A stretch of DNA of 64,000 bases from Alphaproteobacteria bacterium (GCA_030425925.1 JAUHZO010000006.1:1-64000), one strand, 5' to 3'. Numbered from the stretch's first letter, positions 27,143-36,997 are shown. Notes: a model not told the origin generated them from the sequence alone. A program made the numbers and translations.

Positions 27143-28795
27143 TCAGCGCTGCAGGGTTTCCCACTGCGGATGCAGCCAGGGCTGCGCGTTCTCGGGCGGC
27201 AGGCGGCGGCCCAGGACGTGGTCCGACACCTTCTCGCCCACCAGGATCGACGGCGCGTTCAGGTTGCCATTGGTGATGCGCGGAAAAACCGAACTGTCCG
27301 CCACCCGCAGACCCGAAACCCCGATCACCCGCGCCTCCGGATCGACCACCGCCAGCGGATCGTCCGCCCGCCCCATCCGGCAGGTGCCGCAAGGGTGATA
27401 GGCGCTTTCCACGTGCTCGCGGATGAAATCGTCCAGCGCGTCATCCGACTGCACCGCCGCCCCGGGCTGGATCTCGGCCCCGGCATAGGGCGCAAAGGCC
27501 GCCTGCGCAAAGATCTCCCGCGTCAGGCGGATGCAGCGGCGGAAATCCTGCCAGTCCTGCGCCGTCGACATGTAGTTGAACAGGATCTTCGGATCGTCCG
27601 CCGGATCCCCCGACCGCAGCGTGACCGCCCCCCGCGAGGGCGAGCGCATCGGCCCCACATGCGCCTGGAACCCGTGGCCCTGCGCCGCGACCTGCCCGTC
27701 ATAGCGCACGGCAATGGGCAGGAAATGATACTGGATGTCCGGATATTGCACACCCGCCTGCGAGCGTATGAAGGCCGCGCTCTCGAACTGGTTCGACGCG
27801 CCGGGGCCCGTGCGCGCAAACAGCCATTGCGCCCCGACCCAGGCCTTGCCCGGCAGGTTCCAGTATTTCGCCAGGGACACCGGCTGCGTCGCTGCCATCT
27901 GGATGTAGAGCTCCAGGTGGTCCTGCAGGTTCTGCCCCACGCCCGCGCGGTCAGCGACCACGGCGATGCCGTGCTCCGCCAGGTGCGCGGCCGGGCCGAT
28001 TCCCGACAGCATCAGGAGCTTGGGCGAGTTGATGGACGAGGCGGCCAGGATCACCTCCGCGCGCGCCGCGATCACCTCGACGCGCCCGCCGCGCGCCACT
28101 TCCACGCCCATGGCCTTGCCGTCGCGCAGCACCACGCGGCGGGCAAAGGCGCGCACCAGCTGCGCGCCCCTTGCCAGAGCAGGCCGCAGATAGGCCTTGG
28201 CCGCCGACCAGCGCGCGCCCTGCCAGACCGTCATGTCGAACGGGCCAAAGCCTTCCTGCCGGTGCCCGTTATAGTCGTCCGTGACCGGATAGCCCGCCTG
28301 CCGCCCCGCCTCGACAAAGGCCTGCACCAGCGGGTTGTCGCGCCGCCCGCGCGTGACATGCAGCGGCCCGCCCTGCCCGCGCCAGGACGCGTCGCCGCCA
28401 TGGCCGCCAGCGTGCCAGTCTTCCATCCGCCTGAAATAGGGCAGCACGTCGGCATAACCCCAGCCATCCGCCCCCTGATCGCGCCAGTGATCATAATCCA
28501 GCGCGTGCCCGCGCACATAGATCATCCCGTTGATCGACGACGACCCGCCGATCACCTTGCCCCGCGGACAGGCCAGCCGGCGCCCGCCCAGATGCGGCTC
28601 GGGCTCGGTCCGGTATCCCCAGTCATAGCGCGGCATGTTCATCGGATAGCTGAGCGCACCCGGCATGTTGATCAACGGCCCGCGGTCGCTGCCGCCATGC
28701 TCGATCACGATCACCGACTTGCCGGCCTCGGCCAGCCGGAAGGCCAGCGCGCAGCCCGCACTGCCCGCGCCTACAATGACGTAATCTGCCTGCAT
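27143..28795 (-). CDS. betA: Choline dehydrogenase (GMC oxidoreductase)
   Basis: 550-residue FAD enzyme oxidising choline to betaine aldehyde. The N-terminal dinucleotide motif is [10 protein letters not shown]. The GMC signatures are [18 protein letters not shown] and [16 protein letters not shown]. The active-site region ends with [10 protein letters not shown] and the C-terminal [12 protein letters not shown]. Segments such as [29 protein letters not shown] and [14 protein letters not shown] match E. coli BetA. ATG 28795 follows GAGGGACGGG. Choline-sulfatase betC lies on the same strand upstream. betB and betI are not in the window. Confidence 0.9.
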   Translation of the reverse strand: MQADYVIVGAGSAGCALAFRLAEAGKSVIVIEHGGSDRGPLINMPGALSYPMNMPRYDWGYRTEPEPHLGGRRLACPRGKVIGGSSSINGMIYVRGHALDYDHWRDQGADGWGYADVLPYFRRMEDWHAGGHGGDASWRGQGGPLHVTRGRRDNPLVQAFVEAGRQAGYPVTDDYNGHRQEGFGPFDMTVWQGARWSAAKAYLRPALARGAQLVRAFARRVVLRDGKAMGVEVARGGRVEVIAARAEVILAASSINSPKLLMLSGIGPAAHLAEHGIAVVADRAGVGQNLQDHLELYIQMAATQPVSLAKYWNLPGKAWVGAQWLFARTGPGASNQFESAAFIRSQAGVQYPDIQYHFLPIAVRYDGQVAAQGHGFQAHVGPMRSPSRGAVTLRSGDPADDPKILFNYMSTAQDWQDFRRCIRLTREIFAQAAFAPYAGAEIQPGAAVQSDDALDDFIREHVESAYHPCGTCRMGRADDPLAVVDPEARVIGVSGLRVADSSVFPRITNGNLNAPSILVGEKVSDHVLGRRLPPENAQPWLHPQWETLQR

Positions 28796-28854
28796 CCCGT
28801 CCCTCTTCCTGCCCGTCCCGCGCGCCCGTGTCCCTGTGGGGACGCCTCCGGCGG

Positions 28855-28917
28855 GGGTATTTTGACCAAGAAGAAGCCCAGGCGCGCCTGCAACTTCTTC
28901 TTGGTCAAAATACTCCC
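28855..28917. repeat. Inverted pair of the GGGTATTTTGACCAAGAAGAAG repeat
   Basis: The left arm (28855-28876) and right arm (28894-28917) are inverted copies of about 22 bases (TATTTTGACCAAGAAGAAG), with a GGCGCGCC palindrome in the 17-base loop. It lies between the GST stop and betA start and could reduce read-through. It has no standard U tract after the stem. Confidence 0.85.
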
Positions 28918-28955
28918 ATGCCGAAGGCCGGCCCGGGGGCGCGGCTTTCGTGATC

Positions 28956-29600
28956 TCACTTCGCTTTGAACCGCAACGGTTCGTAACTGACACGCACATG
29001 GGTGTCATAGGCGGGGCGCGCGCAAAGCCGGTCGTAGTACGCGCGCAAGGCCGGCAGATCGGGCCGCTCGAACGGCAGTTCGAAGTAGCGGTAGAGCAGA
29101 TGGCCGCACTGGATGTCGGCCCAGGTCAGGGCGTCTCCGGCCAGCCACGGGCCCGCGCCGATCCGCGCGTCCAGCATGGCGGCCAGCCGGTTCACCGCGG
29201 CGGCCCCGGCCTGCACCTGTGCCGCGGTCACCGTCGCCGGATCGAGCCGCACCAGCGGGTAGAACAGGCCCGGCAGGATCGCCGGGGCGAAGGTGGTCTT
29301 GATCCATTCCGCCCAGACATCCAGCGGCCCGCGCACCGCCGGATCGGCGGGCCAGAAGGACGCATCGCCATAGCGCGCCGCCAGATACCGCACAATGGCA
29401 CCGTTTTCGAACAGCACCACCTCGCCATCCTTCAGCACCGGCACCAGTCCATTCGGGTTCATCGCCAGGAATTCGGCCGTGTCGTTGCCGCCATGGACAT
29501 GGCCGATATCCAGCCGCTCCACCTCCAGCCCCAGTTCTGCGGCACACCACATCACCGCCTGCACGTTCGAAGACGTCGCCCGCCCGTAAACCGTGATCAT
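28956..29600 (-). CDS. Glutathione S-transferase
   Basis: 214 residues with an N-terminal thioredoxin-like domain. [10 protein letters not shown] holds the likely catalytic Ser, and [27 protein letters not shown] is the glutathione gamma-Glu site region. An alpha-helical C-terminal domain with ALTWADIQ follows. It conjugates or reduces using glutathione; the substrate is unknown. It sits between betC (76-base gap) and betA (160-base gap holding an inverted repeat), so co-transcription with the choline genes is possible but not shown. Confidence 0.9.
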   Translation of the reverse strand: MITVYGRATSSNVQAVMWCAAELGLEVERLDIGHVHGGNDTAEFLAMNPNGLVPVLKDGEVVLFENGAIVRYLAARYGDASFWPADPAVRGPLDVWAEWIKTTFAPAILPGLFYPLVRLDPATVTAAQVQAGAAAVNRLAAMLDARIGAGPWLAGDALTWADIQCGHLLYRYFELPFERPDLPALRAYYDRLCARPAYDTHVRVSYEPLRFKAK

Positions 29601-29676
29601 CCGCCTCTCCCCCGTTTGTCGCGGCCTGGTGCCTTCTTTGCCGCGAAACCGCGCAAACGCAAGCCGTGCGGGGCGA

Positions 29677-31182
29677 TCATTCGCCGCGGGGAAAGCGCTG
29701 CGACTCTTCCAGCACGTTCAGGTCCATGTGGTTGCGCATGTAGCGTTCCGAGGCGTCGCGCAGCGGCTGGAAATCCCACGGGTAATAGCCGCCCTGCCGC
29801 AGCGCCTCATAGACCACCCAGCGCCGCGCCTGGCTTTGGCGCACCTCGGAGTCAAAGCGCTCCAGGTCCCAGCGTTCGGCGGCGGCCAGGCGAAACCGCT
29901 CCAGCACCCGGGCATGGCCCGGATCCTCGGCCAGGTTGACCCGTTCCTGCGGATCGGCCTCGAGGTCGAAAAGCTGTTCGGGGTCCAGCGCGCAATTGGT
30001 GTATTTCCACCGCCCCTGGCGCAGGCAGACCAGCGGGGAATTGGACGCCTCTGCCGCGTATTCCATGGCCACCGGGCTTTTGCGCGGCGCGCCGTGCATC
30101 AGGGGGCGCAGGCTTTCGCCCTCGGTCCAGGGCAGCACGGCCTCCATCGACACGCCGGCAAGGTCGCACAGCGTCGGGCAGAGGTCGATGGTCGAGACCG
30201 GATCGGACACGCATCGGCCGGCCTCTCCCGGCACCGCGATCATCAGCGGCACCCGGGCCGAGCCTTCGTAGAAGCTCATCTTGAACCACAGACCAAGCTC
30301 GCCCAGCATGTCGCCATGGTCCGACACGAAGACGACCACCGCCTCCTGCCGCGTCTCCTCCAGCGTCCTGAGCAGCGTGCCGACATGGTCGTCGAGATAG
30401 GAGATATTGGCGAAATACGCGCGCCGGGCCCGGCGGATATGGTCCTCGGTGATGTCGAAGGACCGCCAGTCATTGGCGTCGAAGATGCGCTGCGCGTGCG
30501 GGTCGTGCTCTTCGTACGCCAGCGCCGGTGTCTCCGGCAGAAGGTGCCCGCAGTCCTCGTAGAGATCCCAGTAGCGTTTGCGCGCCACGTAAGGATCGTG
30601 CGGGTGGGTGAAGCTGACGGTCACGCACCAGGGCCGCGCGTCGCGCCCGCGGGCGAGGTCGTACAGCTTCATCCTGGCGTGATGGGCAACCTCGTCATCG
30701 TATTCCATCTGGTTGGTGATCTCGGCCACACCCGCACCGGTGACCGAGCCCATGTTGTGATACCACCAGTCGATCCGCTCGCCCGGTTTGCGGTAATCCG
30801 GCGTCCAGCCGAAATCGGCGGGGTAGATGTCGGTGGTCAGGCGCTCTTCGAACCCGTGCAGCTGGTCGGGGCCCACGAAATGCATCTTGCCCGACAGGCA
30901 GGTCTGGTATCCCGCGCGGCGCAGGTGGTGAGCATAGGTGGGGATGTCGCTCGCGAATTCGGCGGCGTTGTCATAGACCCGCGTCACGCTGGGCAACTGG
31001 CCCGACATGAACGAGGCCCGGCCCGGCGCGCACAGCGGCGAGGCGGTGTAGGCGTTGGCGAAGCGCACCGACCGGTCGGCCAGGGCGCGCAGGTTGGGCG
31101 CGTGCAGCCAGGGGGCCGGCCCGTCGGGAAACAGCGTACCGTTCAGCTGGTCGACCATCAGGATCAGGATATTGGGCGTCAT
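29677..31182 (-). CDS. betC: Choline-sulfatase
   Basis: 501-residue type I sulfatase that hydrolyses choline-O-sulfate to choline and sulfate. The formylglycine motif C51-A-P-G-R55 lies in SPLCAPGRASFMSG. Metal residues include the N-terminal MVDQLN and FVSDHGDMLGE. The BetC-type region WYHNMGSVTGAGV and the C-terminal choline-sulfatase domain are present. A formylglycine-generating enzyme is needed and is not in the window. It supplies choline to BetA encoded downstream, giving an osmolyte or carbon route. Confidence 0.93.
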   Translation of the reverse strand: MTPNILILMVDQLNGTLFPDGPAPWLHAPNLRALADRSVRFANAYTASPLCAPGRASFMSGQLPSVTRVYDNAAEFASDIPTYAHHLRRAGYQTCLSGKMHFVGPDQLHGFEERLTTDIYPADFGWTPDYRKPGERIDWWYHNMGSVTGAGVAEITNQMEYDDEVAHHARMKLYDLARGRDARPWCVTVSFTHPHDPYVARKRYWDLYEDCGHLLPETPALAYEEHDPHAQRIFDANDWRSFDITEDHIRRARRAYFANISYLDDHVGTLLRTLEETRQEAVVVFVSDHGDMLGELGLWFKMSFYEGSARVPLMIAVPGEAGRCVSDPVSTIDLCPTLCDLAGVSMEAVLPWTEGESLRPLMHGAPRKSPVAMEYAAEASNSPLVCLRQGRWKYTNCALDPEQLFDLEADPQERVNLAEDPGHARVLERFRLAAAERWDLERFDSEVRQSQARRWVVYEALRQGGYYPWDFQPLRDASERYMRNHMDLNVLEESQRFPRGE

Positions 31183-31266
31183 GCGGGCTCTCCGGCGTCA
31201 GGTGACGCTCAGGCTGGTCCGCACGGACGCCGCAGTCAATCCGCTTTCGATCCCCTGGCCGGGGGG

Positions 31267-31464
31267 TCAGATCGCCAGCGTGCCCAGCACCTCGTTGCGC
31301 GGCAGGCGGGCCACCTCGACACCGTCGCCGGTGCGGCGCAGGTTGTAGCCGAAGCCGCGCATGCGAAAGCGCCATTCGGCCTCCGACAGCACCTTTTCGC
31401 GCTCCTTCAGCAGAAAGCTTTGGATCTCTGCCATGTCTTCCGTCAGCTTGTTTTCCGCAAACAT
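31267..31464 (-). CDS. Small hypothetical protein upstream of betC
   Basis: 65 residues: MFAENKLTEDMAEIQSFLLK then a Glu/Arg-rich helix and a short beta-like end (RTGDGVEVARLPRNEVLG). ATG 31464 is chosen because GGGAGTGAG lies just upstream; ATG 31488 would add eight residues. It is on the same strand as betC with an 84-base gap. I do not recognise the family. Coding is supported by the ribosome site and codon pattern only. Confidence 0.6.
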   Translation of the reverse strand: MFAENKLTEDMAEIQSFLLKEREKVLSEAEWRFRMRGFGYNLRRTGDGVEVARLPRNEVLGTLAI

Positions 31465-31575
31465 GTTACTCACTCCCGTTGCTTGCACGTTTGACAGGGA
31501 CAGGGTCGCCGAGAGTTGCGGCGGAAATGTGCGGATTCCGGGATCATTTCCTGACCGGCGACAAAATCGCCCGGG

Positions 31576-32475
31576 TCAGAGCTTTGTCTCGGAAACCACC
31601 GGGGTGACGCGCTTTTTCAGCACCGCCTCGCGCCAGGTGATGAACACCACCGATCCCATGATCAGCGTGCCGCCAGCCACCACGAACGGATCCACCGGTT
31701 CGGCAAAGAACAGCGCGCCCAGCGCCACCGACCAGACCAGTTGCAGGAAGGTGACGGGCTGCGTCACCGTCACGGGGGCGGCGGCAAAGGCCAGGGTCAT
31801 GGTGTAGTGCCCCGCGGTGGCAAAGCAGGCCACGGCGAACAGGATCGCCAGATCGCCCCAGCTGGGCCAGACCCAGACCATCATGGCCAGCGGTGCCAGC
31901 CCGATGGTCACCGTCACCGACAGCACGCCCACCACCACCGCCGCGCTCAGCTCGTCCGACAGGATCTTGGCCAGCAGGTAGGACCCCGCAAACACGATGG
32001 CCGCCACAAGCATCGTGACATGGCCTGCATCCAGTTCGCGAAAGCCCGGCCGCAGGATCAGAAGCGCGCCGATCAGCGCCGCCACGATGGCCAGGATACG
32101 CCGCAGCGCCAGCGTCTCACCCAGCACGAACACCGCCAGGATGGTCACGTAGACCGGGTTGAGATAGTTCATCGCCGTGACCTCGGCGATGGGGATGCGG
32201 GTCATGGCAAAGAACCACATCACCACCGCTGCGGTGTGCAGCGCGCCACGCATGCCCAGCAGCCGCCAGTGCCGCGCGGTGAGGGTGGCGCGGCGCAGCG
32301 CGGGCCACATGGGGATCAGAAAGACCAGCCCCATCAGATAGCGCAGGAACGCCGATTCCGCCGCAGGCACGCGCCCGCCCATCACCTTGACCAGGGCCGT
32401 GACCGCGACAAAGCACAGCCCCGTGACCACCATCCAGAAAATGCCCATCCCAGGGCGCTGCGTCTTGGGTTCCAT
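31576..32475 (-). CDS. DMT family transporter (EamA)
   Basis: 299 residues with ten predicted membrane segments in two EamA repeats (about 10-140 and 155-285). The repeats include the EamA hallmarks IAEVTAMNYLNPVYVTILAVF and TVTQPVTFLQLVWSVALGALFF. It is an inner-membrane drug/metabolite exporter or permease with unknown substrate. It lies upstream of the small protein and betC on the same strand, with a gap of about 110 bases. Confidence 0.88.
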   Translation of the reverse strand: MEPKTQRPGMGIFWMVVTGLCFVAVTALVKVMGGRVPAAESAFLRYLMGLVFLIPMWPALRRATLTARHWRLLGMRGALHTAAVVMWFFAMTRIPIAEVTAMNYLNPVYVTILAVFVLGETLALRRILAIVAALIGALLILRPGFRELDAGHVTMLVAAIVFAGSYLLAKILSDELSAAVVVGVLSVTVTIGLAPLAMMVWVWPSWGDLAILFAVACFATAGHYTMTLAFAAAPVTVTQPVTFLQLVWSVALGALFFAEPVDPFVVAGGTLIMGSVVFITWREAVLKKRVTPVVSETKL

Positions 32476-32559
32476 GGCGCAGGGCTTAGCGGTTTTCTGC
32501 GCAGGGGCAAGCCCGCGAGACCGCCCGTCAGGGCGGGTGAGCGGCCCGTTCCGTGCAGC

Positions 32560-33153
32560 TCAGCCCAGAAGCAGCTTTGCCGCGATCGCCCACATGGTCA
32601 GCCCCACAACCACGTCCAGCACCTGCCAGGCGCGGGGCCGGGCAAAGACCGGAGCGAGCGCCCGCGCGCCAAAGCCCAGCGAAAAGAAGAACACGAAGGA
32701 CGCGGTCATCGCCCCAAGCGCAAAGGCCAGCCGGTCGTCATATTGCGCCGACACCGCGCCCAACAGCACCACCGTGTCCAGATAGACATGCGGGTTCAGC
32801 CAGGTCAGCGCCAGGCAGGTCAGCAAGGCCGCCCGCAGGCTCTGCGCGCCCTCGCCTGCCGTCAGGGCCTGTCCGCCGCGCCAGGCGGCACGCAGCGTGC
32901 GTCCACCGTACCATATCAGGAACGCCGCGCCAAAGATCCGCATCCAGAGGTCCAGCCCCGGCACCGCCTCGGCCAGCGCGCCGAACCCGGCCACACCCGC
33001 GGCGATCAGCACCGCGTCCGAGATCGCGCAGGTCAGCACCACCGGCAGCACATGCGCGCGCCGCAGCCCCTGCCGCAGCACAAAGGCGTTCTGCGCCCCG
33101 ATGGCCAGGATCAGCGAAAACCCCAGCCCGAACCCCGCCAAAACCGCCTGCAT
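32560..33153 (-). CDS. LysE/ArgO family amino-acid exporter
   Basis: 197 residues with six hydrophobic segments. The N-terminal LysE pattern is GFSLILAIGAQNAFVLRQGL, the family motif ALTWLNPHVYLDTVVLLG follows, and FFFSLGFGARAL comes near the end. Members export basic amino acids such as lysine or arginine; the exact substrate is inferred. No LysG/ArgP regulator is adjacent. It precedes the EamA gene by about 80 bases on the same strand. Confidence 0.9.
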   Translation of the reverse strand: MQAVLAGFGLGFSLILAIGAQNAFVLRQGLRRAHVLPVVLTCAISDAVLIAAGVAGFGALAEAVPGLDLWMRIFGAAFLIWYGGRTLRAAWRGGQALTAGEGAQSLRAALLTCLALTWLNPHVYLDTVVLLGAVSAQYDDRLAFALGAMTASFVFFFSLGFGARALAPVFARPRAWQVLDVVVGLTMWAIAAKLLLG

Positions 33154-33313
33154 CCCGCCCCCTCCTCACACGACCCCGCCGCCATAGAGGCCCGTGTCAC
33201 GCCCCGCAAGGGGCGGCATCGGCGGCGCGTTGGGACTTTGGGCAAGGATGTGTTAACCTTGGGTCACACCAGATATCCAGAAATGCGCCCGGCATTCCAC
33301 GGAGAGAATTACA

Positions 33314-35980
33314 ATGCCCACATATGTTTACGACGGCTCGAGCCTTGCCACGCTGATCCTCGACGCCGGATCCGGATTCGATTCGGCGGATGATGATATC
33401 TGGTCGGCCTTCTACGGCACCTCGGGTGCCAACCTCTTCGACCTGACCGGGATCACAAGCTACGTGGATGGCAGCGCTTTCCAGCTTTATCAGGGCAACG
33501 ACACGTTCAACGGGTCTGCCTTGGGAGAATCGGTCGACGGAGGAATCGACGACGACCTGCTCAATGGCAATGGCGGGGACGACACGCTGTACGGCGGCAA
33601 TGGCAACGACACGCTGAACGGCGGGGGCGGCAACGATTATCTCGATGGCGATGCCGGGGCGGACCATCTGAACGGAGGCGACGGAAACGACACGCTCTAT
33701 TTCGGCGAGGGCGGGGGTATCGACGTTCTGCAAGGCGGTGCCGGCACCGATACCGGCCTGAACTCCGGTTCTGCCATGAACGGGTTGCTGCTGGGCGTGG
33801 GCACCGGGGTCGAGATCCTGGATGACGGCATCTGGTCGGCCTTCTACGGCGATGCCGGGGCCAACCTGTTCGACGTGCGCGGCATCCAGAGCTATTTCGA
33901 CGGCAACACGTTCAACCTGGGCGATGGCAACGACACCTTCGAAGGCTCCGACGTGGCCGACCGCGCCTATGGCGAAAACGACGATGACGATCTGCGCGGC
34001 AATGGCGGCAACGACACACTGTACGGCGGCACCGGCTCCGACACGCTGAACGGCGGTTCCGGCAACGATTACCTCGACGGGGACACCGGAGCCGACAACC
34101 TGATCGGCGGCGGCGGCGACGACACGCTCTATTTCAACGAAGGCGGGGCCAGCGACACGCTTCAGGGCGGCGCAGGCACCGACACGGCGCTCAACAGCGG
34201 GGCCGGCATGGACGGGTTGCTGCTGGGCGCAGGCACCGGGGTCGAGATCCTGGATGACGGCATCTGGTCGGCCTTCTACGGCAATGCCGGGGCCAACGCT
34301 TTCGACGTGCGCGGCATCCAGAGCTATTTCGACGGCAACACCTTCAACCTGCGCGACGGCAACGACACCTTCGAAGGCTCCGACGTGGCCGAGCGCGCCT
34401 ATGGCGAGAACGATGACGACCTCCTGCGCGGCAATGCCGGGGACGACTCACTGTATGGCGGCAACGGCAACGACACGCTCGAAGGCGGGGCCGGCAACGA
34501 CTATCTCGACGGCGACGGTGGCACGGACAGCCTGGATGGCGGGGCCGGGGACGACACGCTCTATTTCGGCGAATTCGGAGTCGAGGACATCCTGCAGGGC
34601 GGTGCGGGCCTCGACACGGCACTGAATTCCGGCGCGGGCATGGCAGGTCTGACCATCACCGCCGCCGCGTCGGTGGAACTGCTGGATGACGGCATCTGGT
34701 CGGCCTTTTACGGCGACGCCGGTGCCAACCTGTTCGACGTCTCGGGCGTGACGGGCTTTGTCGACGGCAACCGGTTCGAACTGGACGATGGCAACGACAC
34801 GTTCGAAGGCACGCAGACCGGCGACCTTGTCTATGGCGAGAACGACAACGACCAGCTTTCGGGCAATGACGGCGACGACACGGTCTACGGCGGCAATGGC
34901 AACGACACGCTGCGGGGCGACAACGGCAACGATTTCCTCGACGGCGATTTCGGGGCCGATCTGCTGGATGGCGGCAATGGCGACGACACGCTGCGCTTTT
35001 CGGATGGCGGCACCGAAGACGTGCTGCGCGGCGGGCGCGGCAATGACACGGCGCTCTATTCCGGGGCCGCCATGAACACGCTGACCATCGACAACGCCTC
35101 GCGGGTCGAGAACCTGGATGACGGGATCTCTTCCGCGTTCTACGGCACCGCGCTTGCCGACAGTTTCGACGTCACCGGGATCCGCGCCTATACCGACGGC
35201 AACACCTTCTACCTCTATGACGGCAACGACACGTTCAGCGGCTCCCGCGCGGGCGAGCGGGTCCTTGGCGGGGCGAATGACGATTCGCTGCTGGGCAACA
35301 ACGGCAATGACACGCTGGATGGCGATGGCGGCAACGACACGCTGAACGGCGGGCGCAACGACGACAGCCTGATCGGCGACGAGGGTGAGGACCAGCTGCT
35401 GGGCGGCGGCGGGTCCGACATCGCCCTGGGCGGCACGGGCAACGACATCCTGCAGGGCCAGGCCGGCAATGACACGCTTCTGGGCGGGGCCGGGCTCGAC
35501 ACCTTTGCCGGCGGCGGCGGCGATGACAGCATCGCGGGCGGGTCCGAGAACGACGTTGTGCAGGCCGGCAACGGGCGCGACACGGTGACCGGCGATGCGG
35601 GCGACGACCGGATCTTTGGCGGGTTCGGCGCGGATGTCATCGACGGCGGCAGCGGAGACGACACCCTGCGCGGCGACAACGGGCTGGACGTGATCACCGG
35701 CGGCGCAGGCAACGACCTGATCCAGGGCGGCAACCAGTCCGACATCTTCGTCTTTGCCGGGGCGTTCGGCAACGACACGGTGCAGGATTTCGACGCGCTG
35801 GATTCGGGCGAGAAGATCGACCTGAGCCAGGTGGGCGGCATCGTGGATTTCGCCGACCTGATGGCCAATCACGCCGCCCAGGTGGGCAGCCGGGTGGTGA
35901 TCGACGATCTGGTGGGCAACACGATCCGGCTGGACGGCGTGGCGCTGGGCGATCTCGACGCGACGGATTTCGTGTTCTGA
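33314..35980 (+). CDS. RTX protein made of five identical-length 144-residue modules
   Basis: 888 residues, very acidic, with no N-terminal signal peptide. Five tandem modules of exactly 432 bp begin at 33389, 33821, 34253, 34685 and 35117 (residues 26, 170, 314, 458, 602). Each has a non-RTX segment (DDGIWSAFYG, then GANLFDVRGI, then a DGNTF strand) followed by Ca2+-binding GGXGXDXLX nonapeptides. Residues 746-888 are further RTX repeats and a serralysin-type C-terminus (DTVQDFDALDSGEKIDLS), ending DATDFVF, a type I secretion signal. It should fold in Ca2+ outside the cell. The start follows GGAGAGAAT. No enzyme domain is visible. Adhesin, matrix or surface-layer roles are possible. No T1SS genes are near. 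Confidence 0.9.
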   Translation: MPTYVYDGSSLATLILDAGSGFDSADDDIWSAFYGTSGANLFDLTGITSYVDGSAFQLYQGNDTFNGSALGESVDGGIDDDLLNGNGGDDTLYGGNGNDTLNGGGGNDYLDGDAGADHLNGGDGNDTLYFGEGGGIDVLQGGAGTDTGLNSGSAMNGLLLGVGTGVEILDDGIWSAFYGDAGANLFDVRGIQSYFDGNTFNLGDGNDTFEGSDVADRAYGENDDDDLRGNGGNDTLYGGTGSDTLNGGSGNDYLDGDTGADNLIGGGGDDTLYFNEGGASDTLQGGAGTDTALNSGAGMDGLLLGAGTGVEILDDGIWSAFYGNAGANAFDVRGIQSYFDGNTFNLRDGNDTFEGSDVAERAYGENDDDLLRGNAGDDSLYGGNGNDTLEGGAGNDYLDGDGGTDSLDGGAGDDTLYFGEFGVEDILQGGAGLDTALNSGAGMAGLTITAAASVELLDDGIWSAFYGDAGANLFDVSGVTGFVDGNRFELDDGNDTFEGTQTGDLVYGENDNDQLSGNDGDDTVYGGNGNDTLRGDNGNDFLDGDFGADLLDGGNGDDTLRFSDGGTEDVLRGGRGNDTALYSGAAMNTLTIDNASRVENLDDGISSAFYGTALADSFDVTGIRAYTDGNTFYLYDGNDTFSGSRAGERVLGGANDDSLLGNNGNDTLDGDGGNDTLNGGRNDDSLIGDEGEDQLLGGGGSDIALGGTGNDILQGQAGNDTLLGGAGLDTFAGGGGDDSIAGGSENDVVQAGNGRDTVTGDAGDDRIFGGFGADVIDGGSGDDTLRGDNGLDVITGGAGNDLIQGGNQSDIFVFAGAFGNDTVQDFDALDSGEKIDLSQVGGIVDFADLMANHAAQVGSRVVIDDLVGNTIRLDGVALGDLDATDFVF

Positions 35981-36011
35981 GCGAGGGGTGCGCTGTCGCG
36001 CATCCTGCAAA

Positions 36012-36040
36012 CAAAAACCCCCGCATCGGCTGCGGGGGCT
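36012..36040 (-). terminator. Terminator of yebC
   Basis: The minus strand has AGCCCCCGCAGCCGATGCGG then GGGTTTTTGTTT: a strong stem with U tract, 29 bases past the yebC stop and between the convergent RTX and yebC genes. Confidence 0.9.
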
Positions 36041-36054
36041 GCCATGGGCCAGAA

Positions 36055-36081
36055 GCGTAGGGCGGGGTTTACCCCGCCGCC
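36055..36081. repeat. REP-like palindrome overlapping the yebC stop
   Basis: GCGTAGGGCGGGGTTT then ACCCCGCCGCC, same family as 25095-25122. The TAA stop of yebC (36071-36069 on the minus strand) lies inside the palindrome, and the last codons EGAAG are partly encoded by it. Confidence 0.85.
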
Positions 36082-36824
36082 CCTTCCAGTTGCGCCATCA
36101 CGTCGTCCGAGGCCTCGAAATTGGTGGTCACGCGCTGCACGTCGTCATCGTCTTCCAGCGCGTCCACCAGCCGCATCAGCGACTGCATCCCGTCCAGATC
36201 CAGTTCCGTCGTCGTGGTCGGCTTCCAGATCAGCTTGGTCGACTCGGATTCGCCCAGCGTCGCCTCCAGCGCCGTGGCGACCTCGTTCAGGTCGGTGTCG
36301 GCGCAATAGATGATGTGCCCGTCTTCCGAGCTTTCGGCGTCTTCCGCCCCGGCCTCGATCGCCGCTTCCATCACCGTGTCGGCGTCGCCCACCGAGGCGG
36401 CATAGGTGATCTCGCCCTTGCGTTCGAACATGAACCCGACCGACCCGGTCTCGCCCAGGTTGCCACCATTCTTGGAGAAGGTCGAGCGCACGGTGGACGC
36501 GGTGCGATTGCGGTTGTCGGTCATCGCCTCGACGATCACCGCCACGCCGTTGGGGCCATAGCCCTCATAGCGGATTTCCTCGTAATCGTCGCCCTCGCCG
36601 GCCACCGATTTCTTGATCGCGCGCTCGATATTGTCCTTGGGCATGGACTGCGCCTTGGCTTCCTTGATCGCCAGGCGCAGGCGCGGGTTCTTGTCGGGGT
36701 CGGGGTCGCCCATCTTGGCGGCGACGGTGATTTCCTTGGAAAGCTTGGAAAAGATCTTGGCCCGCAGCTTGTCCTGACGACCCTTGCGGTGCTGGATGTT
36801 CGCCCATTTGGAATGGCCTGCCAT
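36069..36824 (-). CDS. yebC: YebC/PmpR family protein
   Basis: 251 residues. The N-terminal signature [18 protein letters not shown], the central [19 protein letters not shown] and the acidic C-terminal domain match the universal YebC family. It was annotated as a transcription regulator; recent work on relatives points to relief of ribosome stalling on proline-rich sequences. Monocistronic, with its own terminator. The last few codons and the stop lie in a REP-like element. Confidence 0.95.
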   Translation of the reverse strand: MAGHSKWANIQHRKGRQDKLRAKIFSKLSKEITVAAKMGDPDPDKNPRLRLAIKEAKAQSMPKDNIERAIKKSVAGEGDDYEEIRYEGYGPNGVAVIVEAMTDNRNRTASTVRSTFSKNGGNLGETGSVGFMFERKGEITYAASVGDADTVMEAAIEAGAEDAESSEDGHIIYCADTDLNEVATALEATLGESESTKLIWKPTTTTELDLDGMQSLMRLVDALEDDDDVQRVTTNFEASDDVMAQLEGAAG

Positions 36825-36997
36825 GGGGTCCTCTCACACGTGGAATTTGTCTGGAGGTCTCTATAGGCCACAGCCCCGGGGCTTGCCAAGCGCTCAGGCG
36901 GACGGAATAAGTGGCGGGGCGACGGTGTGTGCAAATCCGGTGCCGCCCCGCCTCCGCCGGACGCGTTAGGCGCGCGTCCGGCGGATATCCTCGCCGC

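Noticed and set aside
27143-28795. Alternative call of betA as another alcohol dehydrogenase of the GMC family
   Set aside because: Several long BetA-specific segments and the nearby betC favour choline dehydrogenase.
33389-35548. Possible CRISPR-like or satellite array
   Set aside because: The 432-bp units are coding, in frame and RTX-like; no short repeat/spacer pattern.
34448-36010. Long minus-strand frame over the RTX gene
   Set aside because: It mirrors the RTX repeats in reverse (RVVAIAAIQR-type repeats); no independent evidence.
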